Below are positions 12,708 to 24,700 of a stretch of 64,000 nt of DNA, one piece after another. This DNA comes from Oryzias latipes (taxonomy: Eukaryota > Chordata > Actinopteri > Beloniformes > Adrianichthyidae). A program made the translations under genes and the position numbers. The DNA is taken from contig NC_019866.2 in assembly GCF_002234675.1 (NCBI RefSeq), positions 19,327,311 through 19,391,310 on the forward strand, written 5' to 3'. Within the stretch, counting starts at the first letter, position 1. Every line of letters begins with the position of its first letter. The notes beneath the pieces are model-generated. The model searched no databases. It saw only the letters and a list, made by a program, of their open reading frames with translations, and was not told where the DNA came from.

Positions 12708-15700
12708 ATGGAGCTGTCATCAATAGGAGACCAAGTCTTTGCAGTTGAGAGTATAACGAAAAAAAGAGTGAGAAAGGTGAGAAGATAACCCCCCCTGCAT
12801 ACTTATATTACTTGCATAGGTTAGTCTGCGGTGTTCTTTTAATGCGCACGTGTGCATCCCCGCGTGCAACTCAGAAATGGAACGCGTCCGTAGTTTGTGC
12901 GATCTGAAGCTGCAGTTTGACGGTAAAGTTTACCGATAGTTGGACGGCGTGTGTCCTTGCAGCGATGTTTTGGTGGAGCCTACGCAGTTGTAGTAAAAGG
13001 GGGCGTGTTTGCTTTAAGCCGAATTTGGGCCAATGTGCGGGATGCTGCGCACTTTCTTTTCTTTTTTTTCTTTTCCTTTTTTTTTTTTTTAAAGCGTGCG
13101 CAGCTGAGAATGTGGACGGAGCGCGTGATGCTACCACCCCTTCCCGCACGGAGCCACAGGTGCTCCGTGTCACGTTTTAACGTAAAGTTGTATATATCAA
13201 TAACAAATTACTGGTTTTTAAGGGTTGCATTGTTTACGGATAAAAACACGAAATTGTTAAAAAAAAATGTGTACATGATTTTGTTTATATTATTATTACC
13301 GACACGGGTCTCGAACGGAAGAGTTTTTTTGTTGCGGGTGACCTAAAGTTGCGCAACACTGCTGTTTACATGCTCTCGTGGCCCCACCTATCTGAGCCAC
13401 CGGTGTAGCGTTCTAGAAAGTTCGCGTGTTTCTTGAAACTGCCTCGCTCACGCTTACGGGGTGGTGACGTCACGGCGAGAGAGAGAGAGAGAGCGAGAGA
13501 CCAAGCGCGAGGCGCTGATGTTTGGAGGCCACGCAGCGCCGCTGTCGCTGACGTCACTCGCAGTAAAGCGCAGCTTAACAAGCAGAAAAAAAGAACAATG
13601 TCCCCTCTCCGTTTTGAGTTAGTCCACTTTAAAGAGACAGTCACACCTTTTCTTTTTTTTTTGGCTGTTTTTGACTTTTAAGAAGCATTTTTTGCTGTAC
13701 CCCCCCCCCCTTTAAGAAATCAGCTCATCGCTCCTCCTTCTCCCCCCCCCCCCCTCAGGGAACTGTGGAGTATCTACTGAAGTGGCAGGGATGGCCCCCA
13801 AAGTGAGTAAGCCTTGAGTCATCAGCGGTGACCTCACCACTTTAATGGTTCTGATTGGGTTTCTCGGATCTGGAGCCATAAATCAGCAGAACTGTTTGTG
13901 TCTGCAGGTACAGCACTTGGGAACCAGAGGACAACATTTTGGACCCCCGTCTGGTTCTGGCCTACGAAGAGAAGTGAGTGTTATGGGGATTACTTTTGTT
14001 GTTGTTTTAGTTGCGTTGCTCATTGTCTGACCTCCTCCTCCTCCACCTTTTTGTGTCCTCCTTTTGCAGTCAGGAGAAGGTCAGAGCTCTGGCATATCGC
14101 AGGAAAGGTCTCAGACCCAGGAGGCTCCTGCTGCGGGTAAATACACCTCACCCTGATAGAAAACACTTTTCTGGTTTTCCCTGATTTGTTTAATTTTATT
14201 TATATATGGTTCATTGAAGGGAGAAGAATATTAGGGTATTTAATTTATTTGCTAATAATCCAAAAATGTCAAAGTTAAGATTTGACATTTTTACACTTGC
14301 ATTTTTTGGTAACTGATTTGTGAATTTAAAATAGTTGCTTTAAAAGTTGTATGACCTAAACCTTTTTTTAAATAGTTGCAATCAATGATGTGCAGCTATT
14401 TTTTTTATTGTTGACTAATTAGTTTGTTTAATTGACGAATTTAGGTTATTTGTAAAAAAAAAAAGAAGCTGTTTTTTCATCAAGATCTTTCTTTAAATTT
14501 GTATTTTCAAATATGTTGTGGGACTCACCACACACACTTCTTTTAAACTAAAACATCATGGTATGTGTACAAAATCTTTGCACAATTACTTAGCCCCAAA
14601 ATTTAGTATTTTGTTGCCATGACAACTAACTAAGCAAAAGTTGGTCAAAGTTTTAGTCAACAGCTGTAAAATTGAAACAAAAGAAAAGCAAAACACCTTG
14701 TTGTGTAAAGGAGCTAAAGGGCGCCATCTTCAGGCAAAAAGCTTTATTGTTTTTTGGTGCTTTACAAACTCATTTTAAAGGATTACATCTACTGTTTACT
14801 TTTCTATGTTTAGATTGTTTTGTTTTAGTCTTGATATTTATTGCATTAGAAAAATATTTTTGCTAACTTAAATTTTAAAATGTTTAGTATAATTTTAAAG
14901 TTAATATTGCATTATAAAAGCAGACTGGGTGAAAATGCGACTGAAAACAAACGTGTACACTTACAAAGATACACAACGTGTACATGGGAAATATTAACAC
15001 GGAAAGTACACTTCAATGTGGACACAGGAAAATGAGCTCACGCATTCATCAGATTTGATATGATCTGATGCAACATGAAATCATTTTTATTACTTTGTAA
15101 GATGTTTTCCAGCCAGCACAAAACCACATTGACGGGATTTCTAAAGCTAAACATGTTTTCATCGCTGTGATTTTGTTACTATGACAAGCATAAGGACAAC
15201 AAAGCTGGTATACATATTTGTCGTGATCATTTGTGCAAATAATGCAATGGTTGCTGTAGATTATCACCTTTTTGTTGGCTTCTATTCTGAGTCAATATCA
15301 GGCTGCTTGCTAGACAATATACAGAAAATAGGTAGACATGTTACTTTAATAACACTTTTAGGAATCTCATGAACAGAAGAGATTTGAGGTTATTAACTTG
15401 GGAATCTGTCTCTGCCCCCCCCAGAGCGTTTTCCCTATGGACCTCCGCAGTGCTCACAAGATGCCGGAGAAGCCCCCGCCCCGCCTGCGTCTCTCCCTCA
15501 CGCGCTCCACGAGCACAGACGTGGAGCAGGTGTACCGCCGCTCGGTTGGGAGGAGGAACAGACTGAGGGTGAGCAGCATGGGGCATGTCCGTTCCTCCAG
15601 CCAACACAAGAGGAAGAAAATGGTGCAGGTGGAGGAAGACTGGGGGGTCACCAGCGAAGACGACAAGCCGGAGTCTGAAGGCACCATCGAGGAGAAATGT

Positions 15701-16314
15701 GAAGACAGCTCATACGGTTGGTCTCCTTAGCAGATACTTAGAGCCCACAGGCAGGCGGGGTGTCTGAACCGGCCCTGTTTCTCCTCACAGGTCAGTCTGA
15801 ATGCAGCTCGCCTCTCTTGATGGAGCCACCGGATTTGGACATGGAGGTGGAGGAGGAGGCAAAAGCCCCCCCAGCAGCAGAAAGCACAGAAACATGGACG
15901 GAAAGACCAGAAGACGCAAATCAGAGACAAACATCAGTTTGCAGCCAGCTGACAGACGTTCAGAAGAGCTTGTCAGCCTTTGAGGCCCCTCCAGAAGTTT
16001 CTGAGGGTTCGGATTGGGACTTCTGCGAAAAAGAACCGGAGTGTCCCGAAGAAAAGAGTGGCTGCTGCTGCGAGAGAAGCAACGCCACCTCGGTGATAAT
16101 GCGGGTCCAGGGGAGCGGCGTTACACCAGGTGATGCCGCAGACGGCGAGCAGGACAAAAAGGAGGCAAAAGACGACAATCAGAGTGTTGCCATGACCACG
16201 ACAGACAGCCCCGTTCCCACGGGGAAGGTGATCGTGACACAGGTGACGGTTAACAGCCTGACTGTGACTTTTACCGAAGCCACAGAGGCTGACGGCTTCT
16301 TTAAGGGCTTTTGA
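12708..16314 (+). CDS. cbx7: Cbx7 Polycomb chromobox protein, complete, 6 coding exons
   Basis: Nuclear PRC1 subunit that reads H3K27me3 through its chromodomain and contacts RING1 proteins through a C-terminal Pc box. Coding exons: 12708-12776, 13759-13802, 13908-13973, 14070-14136, 15425-15716 and 15791-16314; all phases close, giving 1,062 nt and 353 aa. The N-terminus carries the chromodomain (about residues 8-62) with FAVESI, the aromatic-rich [19 protein letters not shown] region and then [10 protein letters not shown] basic AT-hook-like stretch with [13 protein letters not shown] follows. The C-terminus has [13 protein letters not shown] followed by DGFFKGF, the CBX7-type Pc box. Known human CBX7 is 251 aa, so the middle is longer here: exon 5 is basic and serine-rich, and the start of exon 6 is acidic. 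CBX2/4/6/8 are less likely because the N-terminus and last 30 residues match CBX7 best. The ATG at 12708 begins the conserved MELSSIG. Exon 5 has a poor donor, GTTGGT. The gene converges on ep300. Confidence 0.95.
13440..13560. promoter_or_regulatory. Paired CRE palindromes and GAGA run in cbx7 intron 1
   Basis: Two perfect TGACGTCA octamers lie at 13465-13472 and 13549-13556, with a GA-dinucleotide run (about 13477-13500) between them. TGACGTCA is the full palindromic CREB/ATF site. The block is CpG-rich and about 750-850 bp downstream of the cbx7 start codon. This suggests an intronic promoter-proximal element responsive to CREB/ATF factors; activity is inferred. Confidence 0.55.
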
Positions 16315-17308
16315 GGGAACGTTGGCAGAAAACCGAGAGATCCAGATTTAACCGTAAATCCACTTCCCACTCGTGTTGGATGTGTAAATAACGCTGTATG
16401 TAAGGTAACTCCATATGTTTACAAAACTACACTCTTCCAAACATAATTTTATTGCCTTTGAATTAAATAAACGAGCGGTCATTTTAGTATTGTGGCTCAG
16501 TAATTAGAGGTAATACAAAGTCTGAAGTCTCTCCAAGTTATCCATTGCCATCCAACAGACTTGATGCTACTCAGTGGCAGGTTAGGAGCCACTGGGTTTT
16601 ACTGAGAACGGGCCGCAGCAGCCTGAAACATTGCTGTCCACTACTTTGATGCAGCTACTTCCAGTTGCCATCAGTGCTTTCCAGCAGGACGTCTGTCTCG
16701 CAGTCAGATTTGTTTTTCGGGGCCCGTTTGAGCCGCTCCTTTCTTTCTTACAGATTTTACCCATTTTATACAGATCTCCATCTTTTTTTATTTGGCACAA
16801 AGCCGAGCGCATGCCCTGTCTATCTGTGCCCAGCGTGCATCTGTCCCGCCGCTTTGTTGGACGGGTTTATTTCAGTCACAAAAGAAACGCGAGCAAAGGA
16901 TTAACGCCTGCAGCTTACATGAAGATCTGCTGGATGGATGGAAGAAAAAGCTCTTTAAAAAAAAAAAAAAAAAAAAAGACGAGCGCACAGTTGTTTGTTG
17001 TCTATCTGTGCTTCAACTTTTGGAGTTGGAAATTCTTTCTGGTTCTATTTTTGTATTACCAGTTGATAGTCTGCTCTTTTCAGTAAGTAGCCTTTGCAAA
17101 TATCAGAGGAGGAGATCCAGAGTAGAACGCTGCTTTGATGCTGTGTAGTTAAATGTGCACATTGAAGCAAATGTAGTGATCTATTATTTATTGCATGTCA
17201 CTTGTATAAGCTAAACTAACTTATGTGTCTTCAGCAAAGACGGATTGTCAATCATGTCTTTCCTTTGTTGAATAAAGTAAAACATACTTTGACTGTATTT
17301 TCAATAAA
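16315..17308 (+). other. cbx7: cbx7 3'UTR with alternative polyadenylation signals
   Basis: No further coding is seen after the TGA at 16312-16314. AATAAA hexamers lie at 16466-16471, 17271-17276 and 17303-17308, so a short 3'UTR of about 0.2 kb and a long one of about 1 kb are both possible. A poly-A run lies near 16958-16977. Which site is used cannot be told from sequence. Confidence 0.6.
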
Positions 17309-18070
17309 TGTACACTAAAGTAAACATGCCTGCATGTGTTTGTACCAACATATGGACTATTACGTGTGGCGTCTTTGTCATCAGCCCTTCTTAGTACTAA
17401 TAGTTCATAGTGTTTCACAGAAGTGGTTTTATATTTTTGTATTTTTTCGAACTAAAATAAAACGATTCTATAAGTAAATGTAGAATAACTTCTAAAATAA
17501 AACATTTAAGAGAAAGTTCTAATATTCTCGATAGAATTTGTTATGCTGTCTCATGTGTGTCAGAATAAACGAAATCTTTTTTGACCCTTCTCGAACTCCG
17601 TTGAACACATATCAGGTCGCAATAACATCTACGGCCGCTAGAGGGAGTATTACTCCAAGCGATTTAAAGCTGAAGATTTACGGAAAGCAGAGCGGTCTGA
17701 TAGCGGGCTTTGGGGTGTTTGAACACCTTAAATCCATTATTCCAATTTTGACATTTTAATATTTGTGTCCAGCTTCCTTCTTTCCTTTGTAATTATTCAG
17801 AATAAAAGAAAAATGTTTTGGAGAAAAAAAGCAACTTTCAGCATTTTCAGTGCTGAAAGTCAGGTTTGTTTGTTTTTTTGCATTTTGCTGAACAGAAACC
17901 AAACGCATACTTTGGTTTTCTAAGAGTTTGGAAACTCATTGCATTACTGCATGGCAGGCTGTTACCTTTGTTTTGTTTGTAAACAAAAAACTTCATTCTA
18001 AATCTAAGGTAGAAGCAGGAAGTGCATCTTTTGAAGAAATATCCTTAGAAGACACAACCAAATTGGTAAT
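17309..18070. other. Intergenic space between convergent cbx7 and ep300
   Basis: AT-rich DNA without convincing coding. One GC-rich island near 17631-17650 contains CCGCTAGAGGGAGT, similar to a CTCF core. Both neighbouring genes end towards this interval. Confidence 0.5.
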
Positions 18071-18076
18071 TTTTGT

Positions 18077-19303
18077 TTTATTATAAAAACAGTATTCGAG
18101 TCCAGTTTGTTTCCTTTGTACAGTAAAAAATATTAAATTAAACTCCCAAAGTTCTGAGCAGAAAGATAAAGAGGATGGAGTTTGTAAAGAAGGAGCTCCA
18201 CGTCCCCCCCAGAGGAGGATATAAAGTTGAGGGAAGCAGCAAAGGGGACGAGGGAGAAAGAGACCGAGTCGGGTGTATTTGTGTGTGTGGGGGGGGGTCT
18301 CCTTCTTTCTCCTCGTTTCTGTGCAACACAGTTCATTTGGATCATCATCATCATCATCCTCTGTTTACAGAAAACAGCAGAATCCTAAAAACACTAGAAC
18401 AAGCCCGCCCCACCCCAGGTATTTAAAATGTTACAGGCACAAAGGTATGCACCCCCCCTCCCCAAAGCTCTACAGCTCCATTTGAAGTGTCTTTAACAGG
18501 AAGGAGTGCACACACATTCGAGGGAGGGGGCTTGCATGTTGGAGAGGGCTTCCAAAGATGTGTCCGCCGCCGCCCTTCCGGCGCAGAGCGCACTGCAATC
18601 AAACACTGACATCACTCCCAACTCAAGACATCTAAAGTGAAATAACATATACTAACCCCCCCCCCATCTTAACAGTCAATACCAAAAATATATTTCTGTA
18701 GGAACTGTAGCAGTCTCCTAGACGCCCACCCCCAGAAGGAAAAGAATAAATAAAACCCAAACATTAGAAAAAGGAAAGAAAAAAAAAAGCATCATGTTTG
18801 GATTTGAGGTGAAGCGTAAACAAAAACAAAAAAAGGCCCCAAAGAATAAAATAAAAAAAGGAGCTCAACTGATATAAAGATATTTGCATTAAATCATAAT
18901 TTTGGACTTTAAAAACCTATAAAAACAGAACAGTTTTTCAAAAGGCAAGTACTTTTTTCACATACCCCCCCTCAAAAAAATAGAATCAACTTTCCTCTGC
19001 AGTACACGGGGTGACTTGTGGGATGATATGTGAAAGACCCCCCCCCCCCCATCCCTAATTGGCAAAGAAAACATTTAACAGCAATAAGTTACAATTCATT
19101 TTCATTCATTTAACGACTGCTTGATTTCATGTTCATCTCCCATAGGAAGTTCAGTTCAATGCATCTTTATTGAAAACATTTTAAATAACATTTAATAATA
19201 GTTTAAAAAAAGCTTAGTAATAACAATAACACTGTCCTGGGTGAGTGCAGTTTGTGCGGATTTCCACTGCCGCTCCGCTCCGCTCCACACGCTGACGACC
19301 ACC
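18077..19303 (-). other. ep300: ep300 3'UTR and polyadenylation signal
   Basis: Downstream of the ep300 stop on the - strand the DNA is non-coding with short poly-C/G and A-rich runs. The complement of AATAAA lies at 18077-18082, giving a 3'UTR of about 1.2 kb. A second complement of AATAAA near 19166 would give a very short 3'UTR. Confidence 0.55.
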
Positions 19304-20402
19304 CTACATGTGGTCTAAGGAGCTGTGGCCGATGTTGGGGCCCATTGGGTCCTGACCGCTGCCGCCTGGCCCGTGCAGACCAGCCATGCTGCTCAGCTGG
19401 GACAGCATCTCATCCGAGCCGAACGGCTCCATGGCGTTCTGCTGGGCTGCTGGCGGTTGTGGTTGTTGAGGTGCCATCATTCCTGGATGGTGCTGGTTCA
19501 GGTGGTTGGGATGAGGAGAGCCCGTCTGCATCTGGGGGGAGATGTGAAGCGGGGAGGGGTGTGGCTGCATGCGTGGGGACGGGCTGGAGTGAGGCGGCTG
19601 GGACTGAGGTCTGGGTGAGGGCTGTGGGGACCGGACCTGGTTGGCCAGAGATGTGGACATGCCCTGTCCCTGCAGGTGCGGGTGGGGGGACTGGTTCACC
19701 TGTTGAGGCTGCTGGGGGCTCATGGGGTTGGTGTGCTGGGCCGGTGACCCTCCCGGGCCGAGATGCTGCTGCTGCTGCTGCTGCTGATGGAACATCCTTT
19801 GGTGCAGAGTCTGTTGAAGCCGGGCTTGAGCGGTTGAAGGTGGGGGTCCAATTTGGGTGGGTTGAGGGACTTGGGGTGCTTGCTGCGGACCACTGATACT
19901 CCCTCCACCTGGCCCTACATCACCCCCCATGGCGTTCTGTTGCTGCTGCATCTGGAGGTGGTGCTGGTGCTGCAGTCTCTGCTGCAGTGCAACCGTGGCC
20001 TGCTGCTGAGCGACTGATCCGGGGTAACTTGGTGCCTGCTGACCCGGCTGTCCACCGGGCTGCTGAAGGGGTGGCCCCCCAGGAGGCCCCTGCCCCACTG
20101 CTGGAGGCTGCATGCCCTGCTGCCCTATGAAGCCCTGCCCCTGGGGGGGCTGTGGCTGTTGGAACTGACTGTGGTTTACTCCCATGTGCTGCTGCTGTTG
20201 TTGGTGCTGCTGCTGCTGTTGTTGTTGCTGCTGCTGCTGCAGCTGTTGCTGCTGTTGTTGCTGCTGCAGCTGTTGTTGCTGCAGCTGTTGTTGTTGTTGT
20301 TGCTGCTGCTGTAGCTGCTTTCTCATCAGCAACTCTCTAAACTGGGCTCCGTTCAGGTTTCCCATCTGGGGCCCCTGACCCGGCATTCCTCGACCCACGC
20401 CT

Positions 20403-20434
<32 letters not shown>

Positions 20435-21673
20435 GAGAGCTGCAACCTGCTGCTGCTGTAACCCACTGAGCATTGGCCTCTGCTGCTGCTGCAACTGCTG
20501 CTGCTGCAACTGCTGAAGCTGCTGCTGCTGCTGCTGCTGGACCTGCTGCAACTGAGCCATGGGGCTCATGTTGACATTTGTTCCTCCTTGACCCCCCATG
20601 TGCATTCCCTGCTGACCGGCCCCCACAGGATTCATGCTGCCCTGCTGGCTTCCTCCTGCAATGTTACCCACCGGTCCTCCTGGGACTCCTCCTGGTCCAC
20701 CAGGACCCCCCTGCCCCCCCTTGTATTTGGCAGCCCTCTGTTTAATGAAAGCAGCCATGAGTTGCGGGTTAGAGCGCAGGATGTTCAGCACCTGCTGCTG
20801 CTGCAGCGGGGAGCTGGGGGAGCGGAGTGTGCGCAAAAGCTCCTGCAGAGCTCCCTGTGGGATGTTTCCACCTGCAGCACCAGGAACACCGGCAGCTCCG
20901 GGGACTACACCACCTGTGACCCCCCCAACGGCACCCTGCTGCTGCTGCGCCATATTCATCAAGGCAGCATGGCCTGGAGTTGGTTGATGGGGAGGCTGCT
21001 GTTGGGTGGGCATCATGGCTGAATGGCCCATCTGGGTCATCATAGCTTGCCTCTGCTGGGGGGACATGCCCTGACCGGCCCACTGTTGCTGCTGCTGCTG
21101 CGGGTTCTGGAGCGGAGCCCCCATCCTCTGCTGCGCCTGCGGGCCGAGCTGGATCTGCTGCAGGTTTCCTTGCTGAGGGGCCTGCTGCATGTGTCCGCCA
21201 GCGCTGGCCATCATTCCTGGGGGAGCAGCTTGCTGCTGGTCCATGTGGGCTCGAGCTGCTGCTGTCTGGATTTGCGGGGGCATCCCCTGAGGTCCAACCA
21301 TCCCCACTGCTCCCAGATGTCCCATGTTCATCTGCTGCCCTGGAGCCTGTTGGTGGTGGGGCATCAAACCCGCACCTGCTGCGTGCCTCTGTAGCGCCAT
21401 CTTTCTTTGAGATTCAGCCACCTGCTGGATCTTCAGAGCTATCTCTACGGCGGCCGCTGGGGGGCCAGAGGGGGGCATCGGTGGCTGACCTGGTGGCTGG
21501 TTGGAAGCCTGTTGTCCTGGAGGCATGACACCCCCAGGCTGCTGCTGGGGGGGAGTTGCAGAGCCCAGAACAGGCTTCCCCTGGGACTGGTGGACTGGGG
21601 AGGAGCCTGGTGGTCTGTTGGCGTATGACTGCATGTTGTTGGGGTGCTGCCCCGGATTTGTTCCTGATCCAGG

Positions 21674-21736
<63 letters not shown>

Positions 21737-24700
21737 TGGGACCTGAGGGAGCATCTGCTGCTGATGCTGTGGGGAGCTCATGACCCCCCCACCTCCACCT
21801 CCACCTCCCATCTGCTGGAACTGATGGAGAGGATGTTGAGGAGCCATTCCTCCTGGTTGTGGTTGCTGTGCTCCGCTCCCAGGACCCAGTCCCTGCTGCT
21901 GGACTGCAGGCATGGTCTGAGTTGGGGTCTGAGGTGTCGGGGGTTGGGTTCCCCCAGACGTTGGAGTGTTGGGTGCTGTGACGTTTCCTGGTGATGGAAG
22001 TCCTACCACAGGTCCTCCTGGCATGGCCCCGGCTGGCTGCCCCGCCCTCTGCATGGTGGCCATCCTCCTCCTCAGCATCTGGGCCTGCTGGAGTCTGTGC
22101 TGCAGATGCTGCTGCCGAAGCTTCTGCTTGATGTTTAGACAGAAGGGGACCGGACACTTGTTCTCCTGGCAGTGTTTGGCGTGGTAGCAGCACAGAGCGA
22201 TGAGCTGCTTGCAGATGGGACATCCCCCGTTGGTCTTGCGTTTGCAGCCTTTGGTGTGCTGAACAACCCGCTTCATCTTCTGGCAGGACGGCAGCGAGCA
22301 GTTGGCGTTGCGGCATTGACACGCGTGGACCAGAGACTGGATGCAGCGCTGGATGCTGAGGCGCCGCGAGTCCCCGGGGTTCTGAGCAGCGGCTGCAGCC
22401 TGGTTGTTGCCGTCGTCATCCAGGCCGAGCCCCAGCTTGTCCATTTTGTGCTCGTGGCCTTTGATGTTGTAGCAGGTGATGCACAGGTCGTAGTCCTGGA
22501 GAAAGAAGAGAAGTCAGAAAAAGATTTTCCTGCTGGTTGCACCAACGTCTGTGCAGCAGAAAGCTCTCTGGCCGCTCTCACCTCGCAGACCGTGCAGTGG
22601 AAGCGGGTCTCCACATGGCGTTTGCATTCGTTGCAGGTGTAAACAAAGCGGTCCTGGCTCTGGTTGTGGAGCTCCACCAGCATACACATGGAGCTCCACT
22701 TGGACCTCCTGAGAGAGCTGAACTCCAGGTGCTTGTCCCTGGCCAGAGTTAGAAAGGCATCGCGGCCGTCCATGAGGTCACAGGCCATCAGAGGATCCGG
22801 GTCAGTGATTGGGGGCAGAGAGTTGGCCGTGGGGCCGGCAATGAGGCGGATAACAAAGAAAACCTACCAAGGGAACACAAAAAGTGTTAGTTTTCTCAAC
22901 TATTAAATAGACAGCACCCAACTCCTCATCTGTACAGACAAGCTCCATGTATAAAAGGTGAAATATTTGCTGCCATAAGTTTGAGTACCTCCTTATGTTT
23001 CTCCATGGTGGCGTAGAGCTTCTGGGAAAGGTCGTTGGAGACACTGGGCATCCCGGGTTTCTTCTTATTGGCTCGGCTCAGGCTGCTTTTGTTCTTGCTC
23101 GTCTTTTTGTTGTTCTTCTTTTTGGCATTTTTGCTGTCTCCCTTGGAGGGCTGCAAATGTTTTAAAGGCGATCTTTAATGCATGTTTCAGCGCAGCAGGG
23201 TTGCTCTGGACCTGCTAGCTTTGACCCTACTCACATCTGTGCTCTCGCTGGAGGTGCTGTTCTCCTCCCTCTTCCTCTCCTCCTCCTCCTGTTCCAGCTC
23301 CTTGATGCTCTCCTCAAGCACGTTGGGCCAGAAGTCTCCCTCAAAGTATGGCAGCTCCTTGGCACTTGTCAGTCGGTCTTCTGTTGCTTGTTTGAAAATG
23401 TCCTGCATGACCACAGAAGGAAAAAAATTTTGTTTTAAAATATTTAGGGGGGGAAAAAAGTCAAAAATCACAGTAGAAATGTTTGCAATAAGAGAAATTT
23501 CTAAAACTGATCTTAAATGAGGCCTCTGACCTTGTAGTCATGGATGATCCGCTCAGAGACGGCCTTGTCCAGCATTTTCTTGTACCACTCCTGCAGGCGT
23601 TTGGGTTTGGGGATCTTCTGGTCTGGCGGGTGACAGTGAAAGATATAATCATCTCCTTCACTGGGAGGACAGGCCCAGATGTGTCCCGCTGTAAACCTGG
23701 AACACAGACAGTTTCACAGATGAGCACAAAAGTTTAAAGGACATCCTGTTTTAGTAGCTCTTAAAAGCGCAATGAAGCCTTTTGGCTCTTACCCCTGCCT
23801 CTTGACGTACTCCAGATAGCCTAGTAGGATCTCGTGATACACTGCTGTCCTGAGGTGTCGAGGTTTGAAGAAGTGCACGCTGTCCAGGTAGGAGATGTAC
23901 ACCCGCCTCTGGTTTGGAGGGGGGCAGTCTGAGCCGTACTCTTGAACGTGCATGCCGAAGAAGCACACGTCCGCCCCGTCAATGTCCTCAAAGGCAAACA
24001 GGGCCTTCATCCTGTACGGGAACGACTCGGACATTTCTCCGCTGTCCACAAACCTGCAGAGGAGGAGCACAGACATGAGACCCAAAGTCCACTTTTGCCC
24101 AAACTGCTGAAAGAGCACAATCAGAACTTTGAGAACTTTTTACAATAAATATTCAACATGTTTCCCTCCTGGTAAGTGTCAGCTGTAGTATTTGGAACAG
24201 AAGAGTTATTAAGTTTAAAGCTGAACAAGTCAGCAGATTAACAAATCATTTGAATTCCGTCTTCAGTAAAACTTCTGTTTTCAATTATTTCATATTTTCC
24301 TGAGCATTTTAAAGGCAAACTATAAAAGGAATTTTGCTTCTAATGTGTGTTTCTTAAATTTGCGTGTATTTGTTTGAAGTAGAGACATATTGATTAATAG
24401 TTGAACGTTAATTACTCTGTTTCTACAGAAAAAAGGAAATCTAATTTGATGTTTTTTAAAATAACTGTTTAATGTCATTAAATAAATACAAAAAGATGAA
24501 ATCATTGTTATTTGAGTATGTTGAATGTACATTTATATATTTATATTGTCTCAGTTTGCCAACTCTTGGCTAAAATTCAGATTTTTCAGTTGCGTTTGTT
24601 TTAGCTTCATGTAAGACAAACCATTTTTCACTCATTTTATAGTGAGTTTTTTCAGAACCACAGTATTTCACATCAAACAAAACAAAATACAAGCTGACAA

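Noticed and set aside
12322..12723. 133-aa - strand frame over the cbx7 promoter
   Set aside because: A chance frame in CpG-rich DNA, antisense to the promoter, no recognisable domain.
19252..21994. Long + strand reading frames (up to 214 aa) rich in Leu, Ala, Cys or Val
   Set aside because: They are antisense to the ep300 last exon; CAG/CAA repeats stay open in every frame. No conserved protein features.
21414..22322. 302-aa - strand reading frame in another frame of ep300 exon 30
   Set aside because: Overlaps the coding frame of TAZ2 and polyQ; composition is a frame-shift shadow.
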